From Erythrobacter donghaensis (GTDB lineage: Bacteria > Pseudomonadota > Alphaproteobacteria > Sphingomonadales > Sphingomonadaceae): a stretch of DNA of 64,000 nucleotides. Shown one piece after another: positions 21,377-30,722 of the stretch; the first letter of the stretch is position 1; each line of letters begins with the position of its first letter. The notes under the pieces are model-generated. The model saw only the letters and a list, made by a program, of their open reading frames with translations, made no database searches and had not been told where the DNA came from. Location: positions 558,001-622,000 of the forward strand of contig NZ_MUYG01000010.1 in assembly GCF_002155425.1 (NCBI RefSeq), read 5' to 3'. Position numbers and translations under genes: made by a program.

Positions 21377-23431
21377 ATGTTCTCGAAAATCCTGATTGCC
21401 AACCGCGGCGAGATCGCCTGCCGGGTCATCACCACCGCGAGGCGGATGGGGATCAAGACCGTCGCGGTCTATTCCGACGCTGACGCGCGCGCGCCTTTCG
21501 TGGTCATGGCGGACGAGGCGGTGCATATCGGTCCGTCGCCTGCGGCGGAGTCCTACCTCCTCGCCGACAAGATCATCGCCGCCTGCAAGCAGACAGGAGC
21601 CGAGGCGGTGCACCCGGGCTACGGCTTCCTCTCCGAGCGGACCTCCTTTGCCGAGGCGCTGGCGAAGGAGGGTATCGCCTTCATTGGTCCGCCGGTGAAC
21701 GCCATCGCCGCGATGGGGGACAAGATCGAGAGCAAAAAACTCGCCAAGGAAGCGGGCGTCAATATCGTCCCCGGCTTCGTCGGCGAGATCGAGGATACCG
21801 AGCACGCGGTGCGCATCTCGAACGAGATCGGCTATCCGGTGATGATGAAGGCCAGCGCCGGGGGCGGGGGCAAGGGGATGCGCCTGGCCTACAACGAGGC
21901 CGACGTGCGCGAAGGCTTCGAGAGCGTGAAGCGCGAAGGCCTCAACTCCTTTGGCGATGACCGCGTCTTCATCGAGAAGTTCATCCTCAATCCGCGCCAC
22001 ATCGAAATCCAGATCCTCGGCGATCAGCACGGCAACATCCTCTACCTGAACGAGCGCGAATGCTCGATCCAGCGGCGCCACCAGAAGGTGGTCGAGGAAG
22101 CGCCGTCGCCTTTCGTCACGCCCAAGATGCGCAAGGCCATGGGCGAGCAATGCGTCGCTCTGGCGCGCGCGGTGGGCTATTACTCTGCGGGCACGGTCGA
22201 GCTGATCGTCAGCGGCGCGGACCCGACGGGGGAGAGCTTCTACTTCCTCGAAATGAACACCCGCCTGCAGGTCGAACACCCCGTCACCGAGGCGATCACC
22301 GGCATCGATTTGGTCGAGCAGATGATCCGCGTGGCGGCGGGCGAACCCCTCGCCATGACGCAGGACGATATCGGGATCGATGGGTGGGCGATCGAGAACC
22401 GCGTCTATGCCGAAGACCCCTATCGCGGCTTCCTGCCCTCAACCGGGCGGCTGGTGCATTACAGCCCGCCGCTCCCCGGCTGGCAGGAGGACGAGATGGT
22501 TGCGGGCAAGCCCCGGCGCGGGGTGGCGCGCGATAATGGCAGCGTGCGCGTCGACGACGGCGTTTACGAAGGCGGCGAGGTCTCGCGCTTCTACGACCCG
22601 ATGATCGCCAAGCTGATCACCTGGGCCCCGACCCGCGACGAAGCGGCGGACCTGCAGATCGAGGCGCTCGACAATTTCCGCATCAAGGGGCTGGGGCACA
22701 ACGTCGATTTCCTCTCGGCGATCATGCAGCACCCGCGCTTCCGCTCGGGCGAGCTGACCACCGGCTTCATCGCCGAGGAATACCCGGAAGGCTTCCACGG
22801 GGCGGCGACCAGTGATGACATGAAGCGCATCCTTGCCGCGGTGTGTGCGGGCAATGAGTTCACCCTGCAATCGCGCGCGCGGCGGATCAGCGGCCAGCTT
22901 GACGGGCCTTTACAGGTGACCTCCGAATGGATGGTGAAACTCGGCGATGAACGCTTCGAGGTCACGCTGGGCGAGGGTCACGCCATCGTCGACGGCGTGC
23001 GGGTCGAGGGCGCCTGCAACTGGCGGCCTGGCATGGTCGAGGCCGAGGCGACCGGGAAGGTCGAGGGCGGCGCGGAGCACAATCTGGGCCTGATCGTCGA
23101 GCGTATCGGCAACCAGTGGAAGGTGACCACGCGCGGCGCTGCGCACACCGCGCTCGTCATCCCGCAGCGGCTGGCGCGGCATGAATCGCTGATGCTCGAA
23201 AAGGTGCCGCCCGATCTTTCCAAGCTGCTGATCTGCCCGATGCCGGGGATGCTGGTGAAGCTCCATGTCGCCGAGGGCGAGACCGTCCAGCCCGGCCAAC
23301 CCCTCGCCACGGTCGAGGCGATGAAGATGGAGAATATCCTGCGCGCCGAGAAGGAAGGCGTGATCGCCAAGATCAACGCGGCCGAGGGCGAGAGCCTCGC
23401 GGTGGATGCGGTGATTCTCGAACTGGAATGA
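21377..23431 (+). CDS. pccA: Propionyl/acyl-CoA carboxylase biotin subunit
   Basis: Biotin carboxylase fused to a biotin carrier domain, 684 residues; it carboxylates its own biotin for PccB. The N-terminal biotin carboxylase shows LIANRGEIACRV, the ATP loop ASAGGGGKGMR, RHIEIQILGDQHGN, and MNTRLQVEHPVTE. The C-terminal carrier domain has AMKM with the biotinylated Lys near residue 650. The length and the linker region fit the PccA group rather than the short AccC. It lies 9.7 kb from pccB, an unusual separation for such a compact pathway cluster. Confidence 0.93.
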   Translation: MFSKILIANRGEIACRVITTARRMGIKTVAVYSDADARAPFVVMADEAVHIGPSPAAESYLLADKIIAACKQTGAEAVHPGYGFLSERTSFAEALAKEGIAFIGPPVNAIAAMGDKIESKKLAKEAGVNIVPGFVGEIEDTEHAVRISNEIGYPVMMKASAGGGGKGMRLAYNEADVREGFESVKREGLNSFGDDRVFIEKFILNPRHIEIQILGDQHGNILYLNERECSIQRRHQKVVEEAPSPFVTPKMRKAMGEQCVALARAVGYYSAGTVELIVSGADPTGESFYFLEMNTRLQVEHPVTEAITGIDLVEQMIRVAAGEPLAMTQDDIGIDGWAIENRVYAEDPYRGFLPSTGRLVHYSPPLPGWQEDEMVAGKPRRGVARDNGSVRVDDGVYEGGEVSRFYDPMIAKLITWAPTRDEAADLQIEALDNFRIKGLGHNVDFLSAIMQHPRFRSGELTTGFIAEEYPEGFHGAATSDDMKRILAAVCAGNEFTLQSRARRISGQLDGPLQVTSEWMVKLGDERFEVTLGEGHAIVDGVRVEGACNWRPGMVEAEATGKVEGGAEHNLGLIVERIGNQWKVTTRGAAHTALVIPQRLARHESLMLEKVPPDLSKLLICPMPGMLVKLHVAEGETVQPGQPLATVEAMKMENILRAEKEGVIAKINAAEGESLAVDAVILELE

Positions 23432-23693
23432 CAGGCGCCTGGTGCAGGGCCCCCAGCCGGATGGGCTTGACCGCTTGCGACCGAAGGCCCGTTCTTCCGT
23501 CAACCTGAATGATTATTGCGCAAGCCCGCAATGGGGTTGCCGATTTTGTTGCCATTTTGCGCCATTCCGGTGATTTCCGACACAAATTCCACGGCGGCGC
23601 TGTCCTACACTTCAATCCGTGAGACAATTTGTCTTGGCCGAGTCGCGGTATCTCCCGTGGCGGCGGATTGAATCTCTGTGGGAGGATTTGATC

Positions 23694-23978
23694 ATGGCAC
23701 ATACCGGAACCGGGTTTTTCGACCGGAAGGGGCATTTCTTCAAGACCGCACGCGAGGCGACGGTGAGCGATCTGGCGGGCTTGCTGGGGCAGATCGGCGA
23801 GGGCGAGAGCCTTGCGCCGGGCATCGCCTACATGCTGCTCGAACGCCGCGGCGAGATCGAGCGGCTGTTCGCCGAGCATGACCGGATGCTGGAAGAAGAA
23901 GCGGCGATGAAGGCAGCGCGCGCCAGTGCCGAGCCGGCGGACAATGTCGCCCACCTGCCGGCCCGCCCGGCGCATTGA
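23694..23978 (+). CDS. Small conserved-looking cytoplasmic protein, unknown
   Basis: A 94-residue protein starting at ATG 23694, which has GGAGGA seven bases upstream; the upstream in-frame ATG lacks such a site. The sequence opens MAHTGTGFFDRKGHFFKT, has a helical middle (LAGLLGQIGEG, LLERRGEIERLF) and an Ala/Pro-rich tail. No signal peptide or known motif. A 262-base spacer before it holds no gene that I can see. It converges with the kinase-like gene; the two stops abut. Confidence 0.55.
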   Translation: MAHTGTGFFDRKGHFFKTAREATVSDLAGLLGQIGEGESLAPGIAYMLLERRGEIERLFAEHDRMLEEEAAMKAARASAEPADNVAHLPARPAH

Positions 23979-24527
23979 TCAGCCGGCAAGGCGCGCAAGA
24001 ATTTCCCGCGCCAACCCGGCTGGTGTGTCGGTGCTGGTGTCGACAGTCATGTCGTAGTCGATACCGACGTGGAGAAATCCGGCCTGATCACGCGCAAGGC
24101 CAATCAGGCGGTCGCCGCGCTCGCGCTCGCGTTGTTCGGTGACTGCGATCGGGGCCTCGACCTTGATGAGCACGAGCCGCGCGTCGCTGGTCCGCCTGCG
24201 GTAATCGCTGATGGCTTCAGCCTCGCAGACCTCGTCGACGATAGCGCTCATTCCGCTGGCAGCAATTTTCGCGACGAACTCTCGCATGGCCTCAAGCAGT
24301 AACTTTCCGCGCGGGCCCATCGTTATGCGCGGCAAGGGCCCGTCGGCTGTGTCGATGCGTGTCACAGGGAACCACGTGGGATCGTTTTCGCGGCCCGCAG
24401 GCACCATGCCTACAAAATCATCCATGGCGACAATCAGGAAGCTCTCATCCGCGGCCTCCTGCAAGGCTTTTGCAAGGCTCGATTTCCCCGCGCTGCTGAC
24501 GCCGTTCAGGACGACGATTGTGCCCAT
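23979..24527 (-). CDS. P-loop kinase, chloramphenicol-phosphotransferase-like
   Basis: A 182-residue P-loop protein from ATG 24527. The Walker A motif is NGVSSAGKSSLA near the N-terminus, followed by MDDF and a lid-like region with Arg residues (YRRRTSDARLVLIKVEAP, EQRERERGDR). This layout matches the chloramphenicol phosphotransferase-like family. The family name does not establish resistance; the true substrate is unknown. Its ATG overlaps the stop of the preceding acetyltransferase as TGATG. Confidence 0.72.
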   Translation of the reverse strand: MGTIVVLNGVSSAGKSSLAKALQEAADESFLIVAMDDFVGMVPAGRENDPTWFPVTRIDTADGPLPRITMGPRGKLLLEAMREFVAKIAASGMSAIVDEVCEAEAISDYRRRTSDARLVLIKVEAPIAVTEQRERERGDRLIGLARDQAGFLHVGIDYDMTVDTSTDTPAGLAREILARLAG

Positions 24528-24985
24528 CAATCGAGCGCCAGATGCAGGCACTGGTTGAAGTCGGTGAGCACGTAGTGGGCAAAGGCGGGCCCATTCACGA
24601 AGCCCCGTCGCCGGTAGAGCGCCAACGCGGGCTCGAAGGCGGGGCCTGAGCCGGTCTCGAGGCTGAGCACCGTCAGCCCTTCGCCGCGCGCATGGGCGAT
24701 GATCGTCTCGAGCAGCGCGGCGGCGAGGCCCTGTCGCAGGAAATCGGGGTGGGTGCGCATCGACTTGATCTCGCCGCGCTGCCCATCGAGCCGCTTCAGC
24801 GCGCCGATTGCGGCCACCCGGCCATCGCCCCGCGCCTCCCACACGGTGACATCGTCGGTCTGCAAACCGCTCAGATCAAGCGCAAAACTGAGCCCCGGCG
24901 GCGAGCCTTCCACCATCGCCCGCTGGTGATAGGCGATCAGCGCCTGCACCTCGGGATCGTCGAGGTCGGCGCGGGCCATTCTCAC
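24527..24985 (-). CDS. GNAT-family N-acetyltransferase
   Basis: A 152-residue acetyltransferase. The acetyl-CoA-binding region reads IKSMRTHPDFLRQGLAAALL, with the RxxGxA-type loop RQGLAA, and the C-terminal part LYRRRGFVNGPAF is the usual beta-bulge end. The substrate is unknown. The GTG at 24985 overlaps the aroB stop (GTGA); an ATG two codons on is an alternative. It lies between aroB and the P-loop kinase in one minus-strand unit. Confidence 0.8.
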   Translation of the reverse strand: MRMARADLDDPEVQALIAYHQRAMVEGSPPGLSFALDLSGLQTDDVTVWEARGDGRVAAIGALKRLDGQRGEIKSMRTHPDFLRQGLAAALLETIIAHARGEGLTVLSLETGSGPAFEPALALYRRRGFVNGPAFAHYVLTDFNQCLHLALD

Positions 24986-26100
24986 CCGGCCAGCTCCGCA
25001 TCGAGAAAAGCAGCGATGTCCGCCAGATCGACATCGCGCACGACGTAAGCCTCGCCCAGTGCGCGCAGCAGCAGGAAGGGCAGGGTGCGCGCTTCGGCCT
25101 TCTTGTCGTGGCGCATGTGGTCCACCAGCGCCGCGCCGTCGCAGGCAAGGCCGAGATTAGGGAGCCGCGCGGGCAGGCCTGCCGCCGCGATCGCCGTCTG
25201 TGCGCGGGTTGCATCGGCGACGGAAATCTCGCCGCGCCGCGCTGAATATTTTGCCGCCAGCACCATGCCCATCGCCACCGCCTCGCCGTGAAGCAGGCGG
25301 TCGGAGAAGCCAGTTTCGGCCTCCAGCGCATGGCCGAAGGTGTGGCCGAGGTTCAGAAGCGCGCGCAAGTCCTGCGTCTCGCGCTCGTCAGCAGCGACGA
25401 TCCGCGCCTTCATTGCGATGCTGGTTGCGATGGCGTGCTCGAGTGCCGCCGGTTCGCGCGCCAGCACGCCTGCGCCGTTGGCCTCCAGCCATGCAAAGAA
25501 CGCGGCATCTCCGAGCAACCCGTACTTCAGCACCTCGGCATAACCCGCGCGCATTTCCCGATCCGGCAGCGTCCCGAGCACCAGCGGATCGATCAGCACC
25601 AGCGCGGGCTGATGGAAGGCGCCGATCAGGTTCTTGCCCTCACCCGTGTTGATCGCGGTCTTGCCGCCGACCGAGGAATCCACCTGCGCCAGCAGCGTCG
25701 TGGGCAATTGCACGAAGCCCACCCCGCGCTTGGTGATGGCGCAGGCAAAGCCGACGAGATCGCCGACCACGCCGCCGCCCAGCGCGAAGACATGATCCTT
25801 GCGGGTGATTCCGAGCGCCAGCAGCCAGTCGGTCAGTGCTTCGAGCGCGCCCCAGCTTTTCGAATCCTCGCCCGGCTCGACGACGAACCACTCCACCGAA
25901 AACCCAGCCAGCATCAGGTCTTGCGTGATCGCGTCCGCGCAAAGCCTGTGGGTGTTGGAATCGGCGACGAAGGGCACCGGGCGGTCAGGGCCGTAGGTTT
26001 TGAGAAATGCGGCGCCGGCTTCGGGCAGGCGGGCTAGCAGCCCTTCCTCGATCACCACTTCATATTCGCGCCCGGCCAGCGCGACGGGAATTACAGCCAT
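24982..26100 (-). CDS. aroB: 3-dehydroquinate synthase
   Basis: Second step of the shikimate pathway, forming 3-dehydroquinate from DAHP with NAD and a metal. The 372-residue protein has FALGGGVVGDLVGFACA, PTTLLAQVDSSVGGKTAIN, the Glu and His metal-ligand region RAGYAEVLKYG, and LLNLGHTFGHALE. The start overlaps the aroK end by ten bases, so aroK and aroB form one unit, the usual alphaproteobacterial order. Confidence 0.95.
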   Translation of the reverse strand: MAVIPVALAGREYEVVIEEGLLARLPEAGAAFLKTYGPDRPVPFVADSNTHRLCADAITQDLMLAGFSVEWFVVEPGEDSKSWGALEALTDWLLALGITRKDHVFALGGGVVGDLVGFACAITKRGVGFVQLPTTLLAQVDSSVGGKTAINTGEGKNLIGAFHQPALVLIDPLVLGTLPDREMRAGYAEVLKYGLLGDAAFFAWLEANGAGVLAREPAALEHAIATSIAMKARIVAADERETQDLRALLNLGHTFGHALEAETGFSDRLLHGEAVAMGMVLAAKYSARRGEISVADATRAQTAIAAAGLPARLPNLGLACDGAALVDHMRHDKKAEARTLPFLLLRALGEAYVVRDVDLADIAAFLDAELAG

Positions 26101-26660
26101 TGGTCTATCGCCTCGATGATCGCGCGGGCGGTGTCGGCATGGGGGCCGTTCTCGCTGACGACGCGGATATGCGCCTGCCCATAGAAGGGCGCCCGCTCGC
26201 GCGCCAGACGGATCAGAATTTCGCGCGGGTCGCCGGTCTTGAGCAGCGGGCGGTTGCCGCGGCGCGCGGTGCGCTCAACCAGCGTGTCGACATCGCAGTC
26301 GATCCACACTGCGATGCCGCGCTCCAGCACCAGGGCACGGGTGGAAGGATCGACAAAGGCCCCGCCGCCGGTGGCGATCACCCCGTGGCCTTCCTCGATC
26401 AGGCGGGCGATGACGCGCCGCTCGCCATCGCGGAAATAGGCCTCGCCGAAGGTTTCGAAGATTTCCGGGATGGTGCGCTGGGCGGCTTCCACAATTGCCT
26501 CGTCGGCATCGATGAAATCCCGTCCGAGCATCGCGGCCAGCCTGCGCCCGACAGTCGACTTGCCCACGCCCATCAGCCCCACCAGCACCACCGGGCGGGT
26601 GATGCGCGCCGCCAGCCCTTCGGGGACGGAATGATCGTGGGAGGGCGGCTCAGCGGACAT
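26091..26660 (-). CDS. aroK: Shikimate kinase
   Basis: Phosphorylates shikimate using ATP. The protein has 189 residues from ATG 26660. Walker A is GLMGVGKST; the shikimate-binding Asp and Arg lie in DFIDADEAI and FRDGERRVI; GGGAFVD is the glycine-rich turn, and the lid contains RPLLKTGDP. It is slightly longer than E. coli AroK because of a 20-residue polar N-terminus. First gene of the aroK-aroB-GNAT-kinase set. Confidence 0.94.
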   Translation of the reverse strand: MSAEPPSHDHSVPEGLAARITRPVVLVGLMGVGKSTVGRRLAAMLGRDFIDADEAIVEAAQRTIPEIFETFGEAYFRDGERRVIARLIEEGHGVIATGGGAFVDPSTRALVLERGIAVWIDCDVDTLVERTARRGNRPLLKTGDPREILIRLARERAPFYGQAHIRVVSENGPHADTARAIIEAIDQWL

Positions 26661-26698
26661 TGCCGCAGGGCCTATAGATGGGCTAGGGCACGCGCAAT

Positions 26699-26902
26699 AT
26701 GCGAAACCTGCGCCGCACTTCACTCTCCCCGACCGGTCTTGGTGAGACCCGTGGGCCTGCTGTTTCTGCCGGCCGCCGCCGCTGGCTGCTGGTGGCGCTG
26801 CTCGCGGCAGTCGCGCTGCTGGTGCTGGCGTGGTTCGATGGGGGAGAAGAGCCGCTCCATCCGATCGCGCAGGATGTCGCCTTGCCCGAGTTGCAGCCGT
26901 GA
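26699..26902 (+). CDS. Small single-pass membrane protein
   Basis: A 67-residue protein with a basic N-terminus (about 27 residues, many Arg), one hydrophobic segment (WLLVALLAAVALLVLAW) and an acidic C-terminus, so it probably sits in the inner membrane with the tail outside. It is divergent from aroK, with 38 bases between the starts, and its stop overlaps the GTG start of the next gene. No family recognised. Confidence 0.5.
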   Translation: MRNLRRTSLSPTGLGETRGPAVSAGRRRWLLVALLAAVALLVLAWFDGGEEPLHPIAQDVALPELQP

Positions 26903-28806
26903 TCGCGCCGCACGGGTCGCGCCGCTTGCGGGTGAGCGTGCTGGCGCTGGGCGTGGCGGGCTTGCTCGGTGGCGCGGGTCTGGCGGGCATTGCCGGGGCG
27001 CAGGGTAAGCCCGAATCGATTCTGCCACCCGGGTTCGATGATCCGGCTCCGCGCCCGAGCCCATCGCCAGCGCCCGCGCCGCAAACCGTTCCTGCTCAAC
27101 CACCCGCTTCGCAGCCCGGCGCTGCGCCCCTGCCAGCTGTGCCGGTCGATCCGGCCACGCTTCCGCCCTTGCCGAGCATCAGCCGACAGGATCTCGCCCG
27201 GCTGCCCAGCATCGAAGAGCTGGAGAACATGTCGACCGACGAGCTCGACCAGCTGCTCGGCCTGAAGCCCAAGTCCGATATTCCGCCGGGTGCTCAGCGC
27301 GCGCTCACCCGCGTGGGCGTGCTGGCAGCGGACGAGGGCGGGCTGCCGCCCGTGGCGCTGCTCAACCAATCGGACACACTGGTGCGCGCGGTGCTGGCGG
27401 GGACGCGTGGGCCGATGGTGTCGCGCTGGGGGCACATCCTGCTGCGCCGCACGCTGGCGAGCCGCCTCGCTGCACCGCTCGGTATGGACCCGGTCGAATT
27501 CGCGGCGCTGCGGCTGGGCGTGCTCAACGCCATGGGAGAATTCACGCTCGCCCGCGCGGTGGCGCAGGATATCGACAGCGCCAAGTGGTCGCCCGCGCTC
27601 ACGCAGGAGGCGCTGACCGCCTATCTGGGCAGCGGCGACATCACCGGCGCTTGTCCGGCGGTGCGCCTGCAAGGCTCTGCGCGTGACGACGGCGAGTGGC
27701 AGATGTGGCAGGCAATCTGCAACGCCTATGCGGGCGAGGCGGCGCTGGCGGCCTCGCAGCTCGACCGGGCGCTGGGGCGCGGTGTCGCGCCGCGGATCGA
27801 CGTGCTGCTGGCGCGGCGCTTTGCCGGGGCGGCGGGCCGCGGCCAGCGCGCGGTCGAGATCGAGTGGAAGGGTGTGGAAGACCTCAACCCCTGGCGCTTC
27901 GGCCTTGCCACCGCGCTCGGCGAGCCGGTGCCTGCGCCGCTGCTCGACGGCGCGCTGGCGGCCAAGGGCGGAGGCTATTACGCGCGCTCAGCCGCGCTGC
28001 TGCCGATGCTTCCCGCGACCCAGCGCGCCGCCCATGCAGGGCGTGCCGCGCGCGAAGGGATCCTGTCGGCCGATGCGATGGTCGATCTGTTTTCCGAGGT
28101 CTATGCCGATCCCGCCGCTACCGGCGATCCCCAGACCTACGCCGCGACTTTGCGAGAGGCCTATGTCGCCACTGAGCCTGCGGCACGCATCGCCGCGATG
28201 CAGCGCTTGTGGGACGACGGAGCCAAGCTGGGTGGCGGGGATGGCTACGGCGGGCGGGTGATGACCGCCTATGCCGCCGCGCGCATCCCGGCGACGGAGG
28301 ATCATGCCGACGCCGCCGGAGCGCTGATTGCGGCGATGCTCACTGCGGGGCTCGATGCCAATGCGGCGCGCTGGGCCAATGTCACGCCCGAAGGCTCGCT
28401 CGGCTGGGCTCTGCTCGCGCTCGCCGCGCCGGGCGGTGGGCCGGTGGGGCAGGGCGCGGTCGAAACCTTCATCGGCGATGATGACAGCGCGGGTAGCCGC
28501 AAGTCGGCCTTTCTGGTGGCGGGCCTTGCCGGGCTGGGCCGGCTCGATCAGGGCGATGCCACCGCGCTGGCGGGCGATCTCGATTTTGACCTCGCGCGCC
28601 AGACCCGCTGGACCCGCGCCATTTCGCGCGCGGCCGACGTGGGCAACCCGGTGCTGGTGAGCCTGCTGGCCGGGCTTGGGATGCAGGGAGCGAGCTGGTC
28701 GCAAATGACCCCGCTGCATCTCTATCACATCGTCTCCGCGCTCAACCGCGCGGGGCTTTCCGCAGAGGCCCGGATGATCGCCGCCGAGGCGGTCGCGCGC
28801 GGGTAA
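26899..28806 (+). CDS. Large exported or membrane-anchored Pro/Ala-rich protein, unknown
   Basis: A 635-residue protein starting at a GTG that overlaps the previous stop. The N-terminus has a hydrophobic segment (about residues 13-33) that may be a signal or anchor, then a Pro-rich stretch (about residues 45-85), then a large helical, Ala-rich domain with repeated LDRALGRG/AAYAAAR-type helices suggesting alpha-solenoid (TPR-like) repeats. No catalytic motif is seen. Its stop overlaps the xerD start as TAATG. A periplasmic scaffold is conceivable, but no function is assigned. Confidence 0.6.
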   Translation: MIAPHGSRRLRVSVLALGVAGLLGGAGLAGIAGAQGKPESILPPGFDDPAPRPSPSPAPAPQTVPAQPPASQPGAAPLPAVPVDPATLPPLPSISRQDLARLPSIEELENMSTDELDQLLGLKPKSDIPPGAQRALTRVGVLAADEGGLPPVALLNQSDTLVRAVLAGTRGPMVSRWGHILLRRTLASRLAAPLGMDPVEFAALRLGVLNAMGEFTLARAVAQDIDSAKWSPALTQEALTAYLGSGDITGACPAVRLQGSARDDGEWQMWQAICNAYAGEAALAASQLDRALGRGVAPRIDVLLARRFAGAAGRGQRAVEIEWKGVEDLNPWRFGLATALGEPVPAPLLDGALAAKGGGYYARSAALLPMLPATQRAAHAGRAAREGILSADAMVDLFSEVYADPAATGDPQTYAATLREAYVATEPAARIAAMQRLWDDGAKLGGGDGYGGRVMTAYAAARIPATEDHADAAGALIAAMLTAGLDANAARWANVTPEGSLGWALLALAAPGGGPVGQGAVETFIGDDDSAGSRKSAFLVAGLAGLGRLDQGDATALAGDLDFDLARQTRWTRAISRAADVGNPVLVSLLAGLGMQGASWSQMTPLHLYHIVSALNRAGLSAEARMIAAEAVARG

Positions 28807-29693
28807 TGTCCGCGAGCACCGACGCGTTCCTCGCCATGCTGGCGACCGAGCGCGGCGCGGCGGCGAACACGCTGGCGGCCTATCGCCGCGATCTGGCGCA
28901 GGCTGAGGAAGCGATCGGCGATCTGGCCGAGGCAGACCGCGACGCCGTTGCCAGCCTTTCCGGCGAATGGGCCGACCTCGCCCCGGCCAGCGTCGCGCGC
29001 AAGGCCTCGGCGCTCAGGCAATTCTTCGGCTTTGCCATCGACGAGGGCTGGCGCAGCGACGATCCCTCGGGCGCGCTCCCCGCGCCGCGCTCGCGCCGAC
29101 CATTGCCCAAGGTACTGGTGCACGACCAGATCGCGGCCCTTTTCGCCCGCGCCGAGACGGAGGCAGCCAGCGAAGAACCCAAGGCGGTGCGACTGCTCGC
29201 CCTGATCGAGCTGCTCTATGGATCGGGCCTGCGCGCGACTGAACTGGTTAGCCTGCCGCTCAGCGCCGTGCCGCGCGATGCGCCGTTCCTGACGGTGACG
29301 GGCAAGGGCGGCACGACCCGGCTGGTGCCGGTCGGTGCGCGCGCCTTGGAGGCGCTGAGCCGCTGGGTGACCCTGCGCCCGCAGGCGGAAACTTCCCGCT
29401 GGCTGTTCCCCTCGGGCAAGGGGCAGCACCTCAGCCGCGTGCGCTTGTTCCAGCTGCTGAAGGCGCTCGGTGCGCGTGCGGGACTTGAGCCGGCCGGCAT
29501 CAGCCCCCACGTGCTGCGCCACGCCTTCGCCACCCACCTGCTCGAAGGCGGCGCGGACCTGCGCGTGCTGCAAACCCTGCTCGGCCATGCCGACATTTCC
29601 ACCACGCAGATCTACACCCACGTCGATGCCGCGCGGCTGGTCGCGCTGGTCAATTCCCGCCATCCGCTTGCAACCCGCGCAACATCAGACTAG
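28806..29693 (+). CDS. xerD: Tyrosine recombinase XerD
   Basis: Site-specific recombinase that resolves chromosome dimers at dif with XerC. The 295-residue protein has an N-terminal SAM-like core-binding domain and the catalytic domain: Arg143 in GSGLRATEL, the Lys in GKGGTTR, HVLRHAFATHLLEGG, LLGHADISTTQ, and the nucleophile Tyr270 in QIYTHV. XerD rather than XerC is chosen from the core sequence and its neighbourhood with accA; the two are hard to separate by eye. Confidence 0.88.
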   Translation: MSASTDAFLAMLATERGAAANTLAAYRRDLAQAEEAIGDLAEADRDAVASLSGEWADLAPASVARKASALRQFFGFAIDEGWRSDDPSGALPAPRSRRPLPKVLVHDQIAALFARAETEAASEEPKAVRLLALIELLYGSGLRATELVSLPLSAVPRDAPFLTVTGKGGTTRLVPVGARALEALSRWVTLRPQAETSRWLFPSGKGQHLSRVRLFQLLKALGARAGLEPAGISPHVLRHAFATHLLEGGADLRVLQTLLGHADISTTQIYTHVDAARLVALVNSRHPLATRATSD

Positions 29694-29702
29694 CGCCGGG
29701 CC

Positions 29703-30647
29703 ATGATTTCCTACCTCGATTTCGAGAAGCCGGTCGCCGCGCTCGAAGAGCGCATCACCCAGCTGCGCAGCGTCAACGCGCTGCATGACGTCGACGTCGC
29801 CAGCGAGATCGGGCGGCTCGAGGCCAAGAGCACCGAGCTGCTGGCCAGCACCTATGCCTCGCTCACCCCGTGGCAGAAGACCCAGGTCGCCCGGCACCCG
29901 CAGCGTCCGCATTTTCATGACTATGTTTCTCATGCCTTCAGCGACTTCATGCCGCTGGGCGGAGACCGGCTGTTTGCCGATGACCTCGCTATAATGGGGG
30001 GCTTTGCGCGGCTCAATGGCCGCCGCGTGATGCTGATCGGACACGAAAAGGGCAACGACACCAAAAGCCGGATCGCGCACAATTTCGGCATGGGCAAACC
30101 CGAAGGCTACCGCAAGGCGATCCGCCTGATGGAGCTCGCGAGCCGATTCGGCCTGCCGGTGGTGACGCTGGTCGATACTTCCGGCGCCTTTCCGGGGATC
30201 GAGGCCGAAGAGCGCGGCCAAGCCGAAGCCATCGCCCGTTCGACCGAAGCCTGCCTCGCGATCGGCGTCCCGATGGTCGCCGCGATCGTGGGCGAGGGCG
30301 GATCGGGTGGCGCGGTCGCGCTTGCCAGCGCGAACCGCGTGCTGATGATGGAACACGCGGTCTATTCGGTGATCAGCCCTGAAGGCTGCGCCTCGATCCT
30401 GTGGCGCACCAGCGAAAAGGCGCCTGAAGCCGCGCAGGCGATGAAGGTCACCGCGCAGGATCTCAAACGCATCAAGGTGATCGACCGAATCGTGAAGGAA
30501 CCTGTCGGCGGCGCGCACCGCGATCCGGCGGCGGCGGCGCGGATGCTGGGGCAGGCGCTCAGCGAAGAAGTCGAACAGCTCGCCGCAAAGTCGCCGACAG
30601 AATTGATTTCGGCACGTGAGGAACGTTTTCTCGCCATAGGCGGTTAA
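29703..30647 (+). CDS. accA: Acetyl-CoA carboxylase carboxyltransferase alpha subunit
   Basis: Alpha half of the ACC carboxyltransferase, making malonyl-CoA for fatty-acid synthesis. It has 314 residues, normal length. Conserved blocks include [16 protein letters not shown] at the N-terminus, [51 protein letters not shown] and [11 protein letters not shown]. It follows xerD by nine bases. Confidence 0.95.
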   Translation: MISYLDFEKPVAALEERITQLRSVNALHDVDVASEIGRLEAKSTELLASTYASLTPWQKTQVARHPQRPHFHDYVSHAFSDFMPLGGDRLFADDLAIMGGFARLNGRRVMLIGHEKGNDTKSRIAHNFGMGKPEGYRKAIRLMELASRFGLPVVTLVDTSGAFPGIEAEERGQAEAIARSTEACLAIGVPMVAAIVGEGGSGGAVALASANRVLMMEHAVYSVISPEGCASILWRTSEKAPEAAQAMKVTAQDLKRIKVIDRIVKEPVGGAHRDPAAAARMLGQALSEEVEQLAAKSPTELISAREERFLAIGG

Positions 30648-30722
30648 GGGCGCTCCAAGCATGCTGGTGCGGCTCTCGCCCTGCGGCGTGCGGCCTTGAC
30701 TGAATGATGCGGGAGAAGACCG

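Noticed and set aside
23979..24527. Chloramphenicol resistance gene
   Set aside because: Only the fold and Walker A motif fit; such names are often given to kinases of unknown substrate, so resistance is not claimed.
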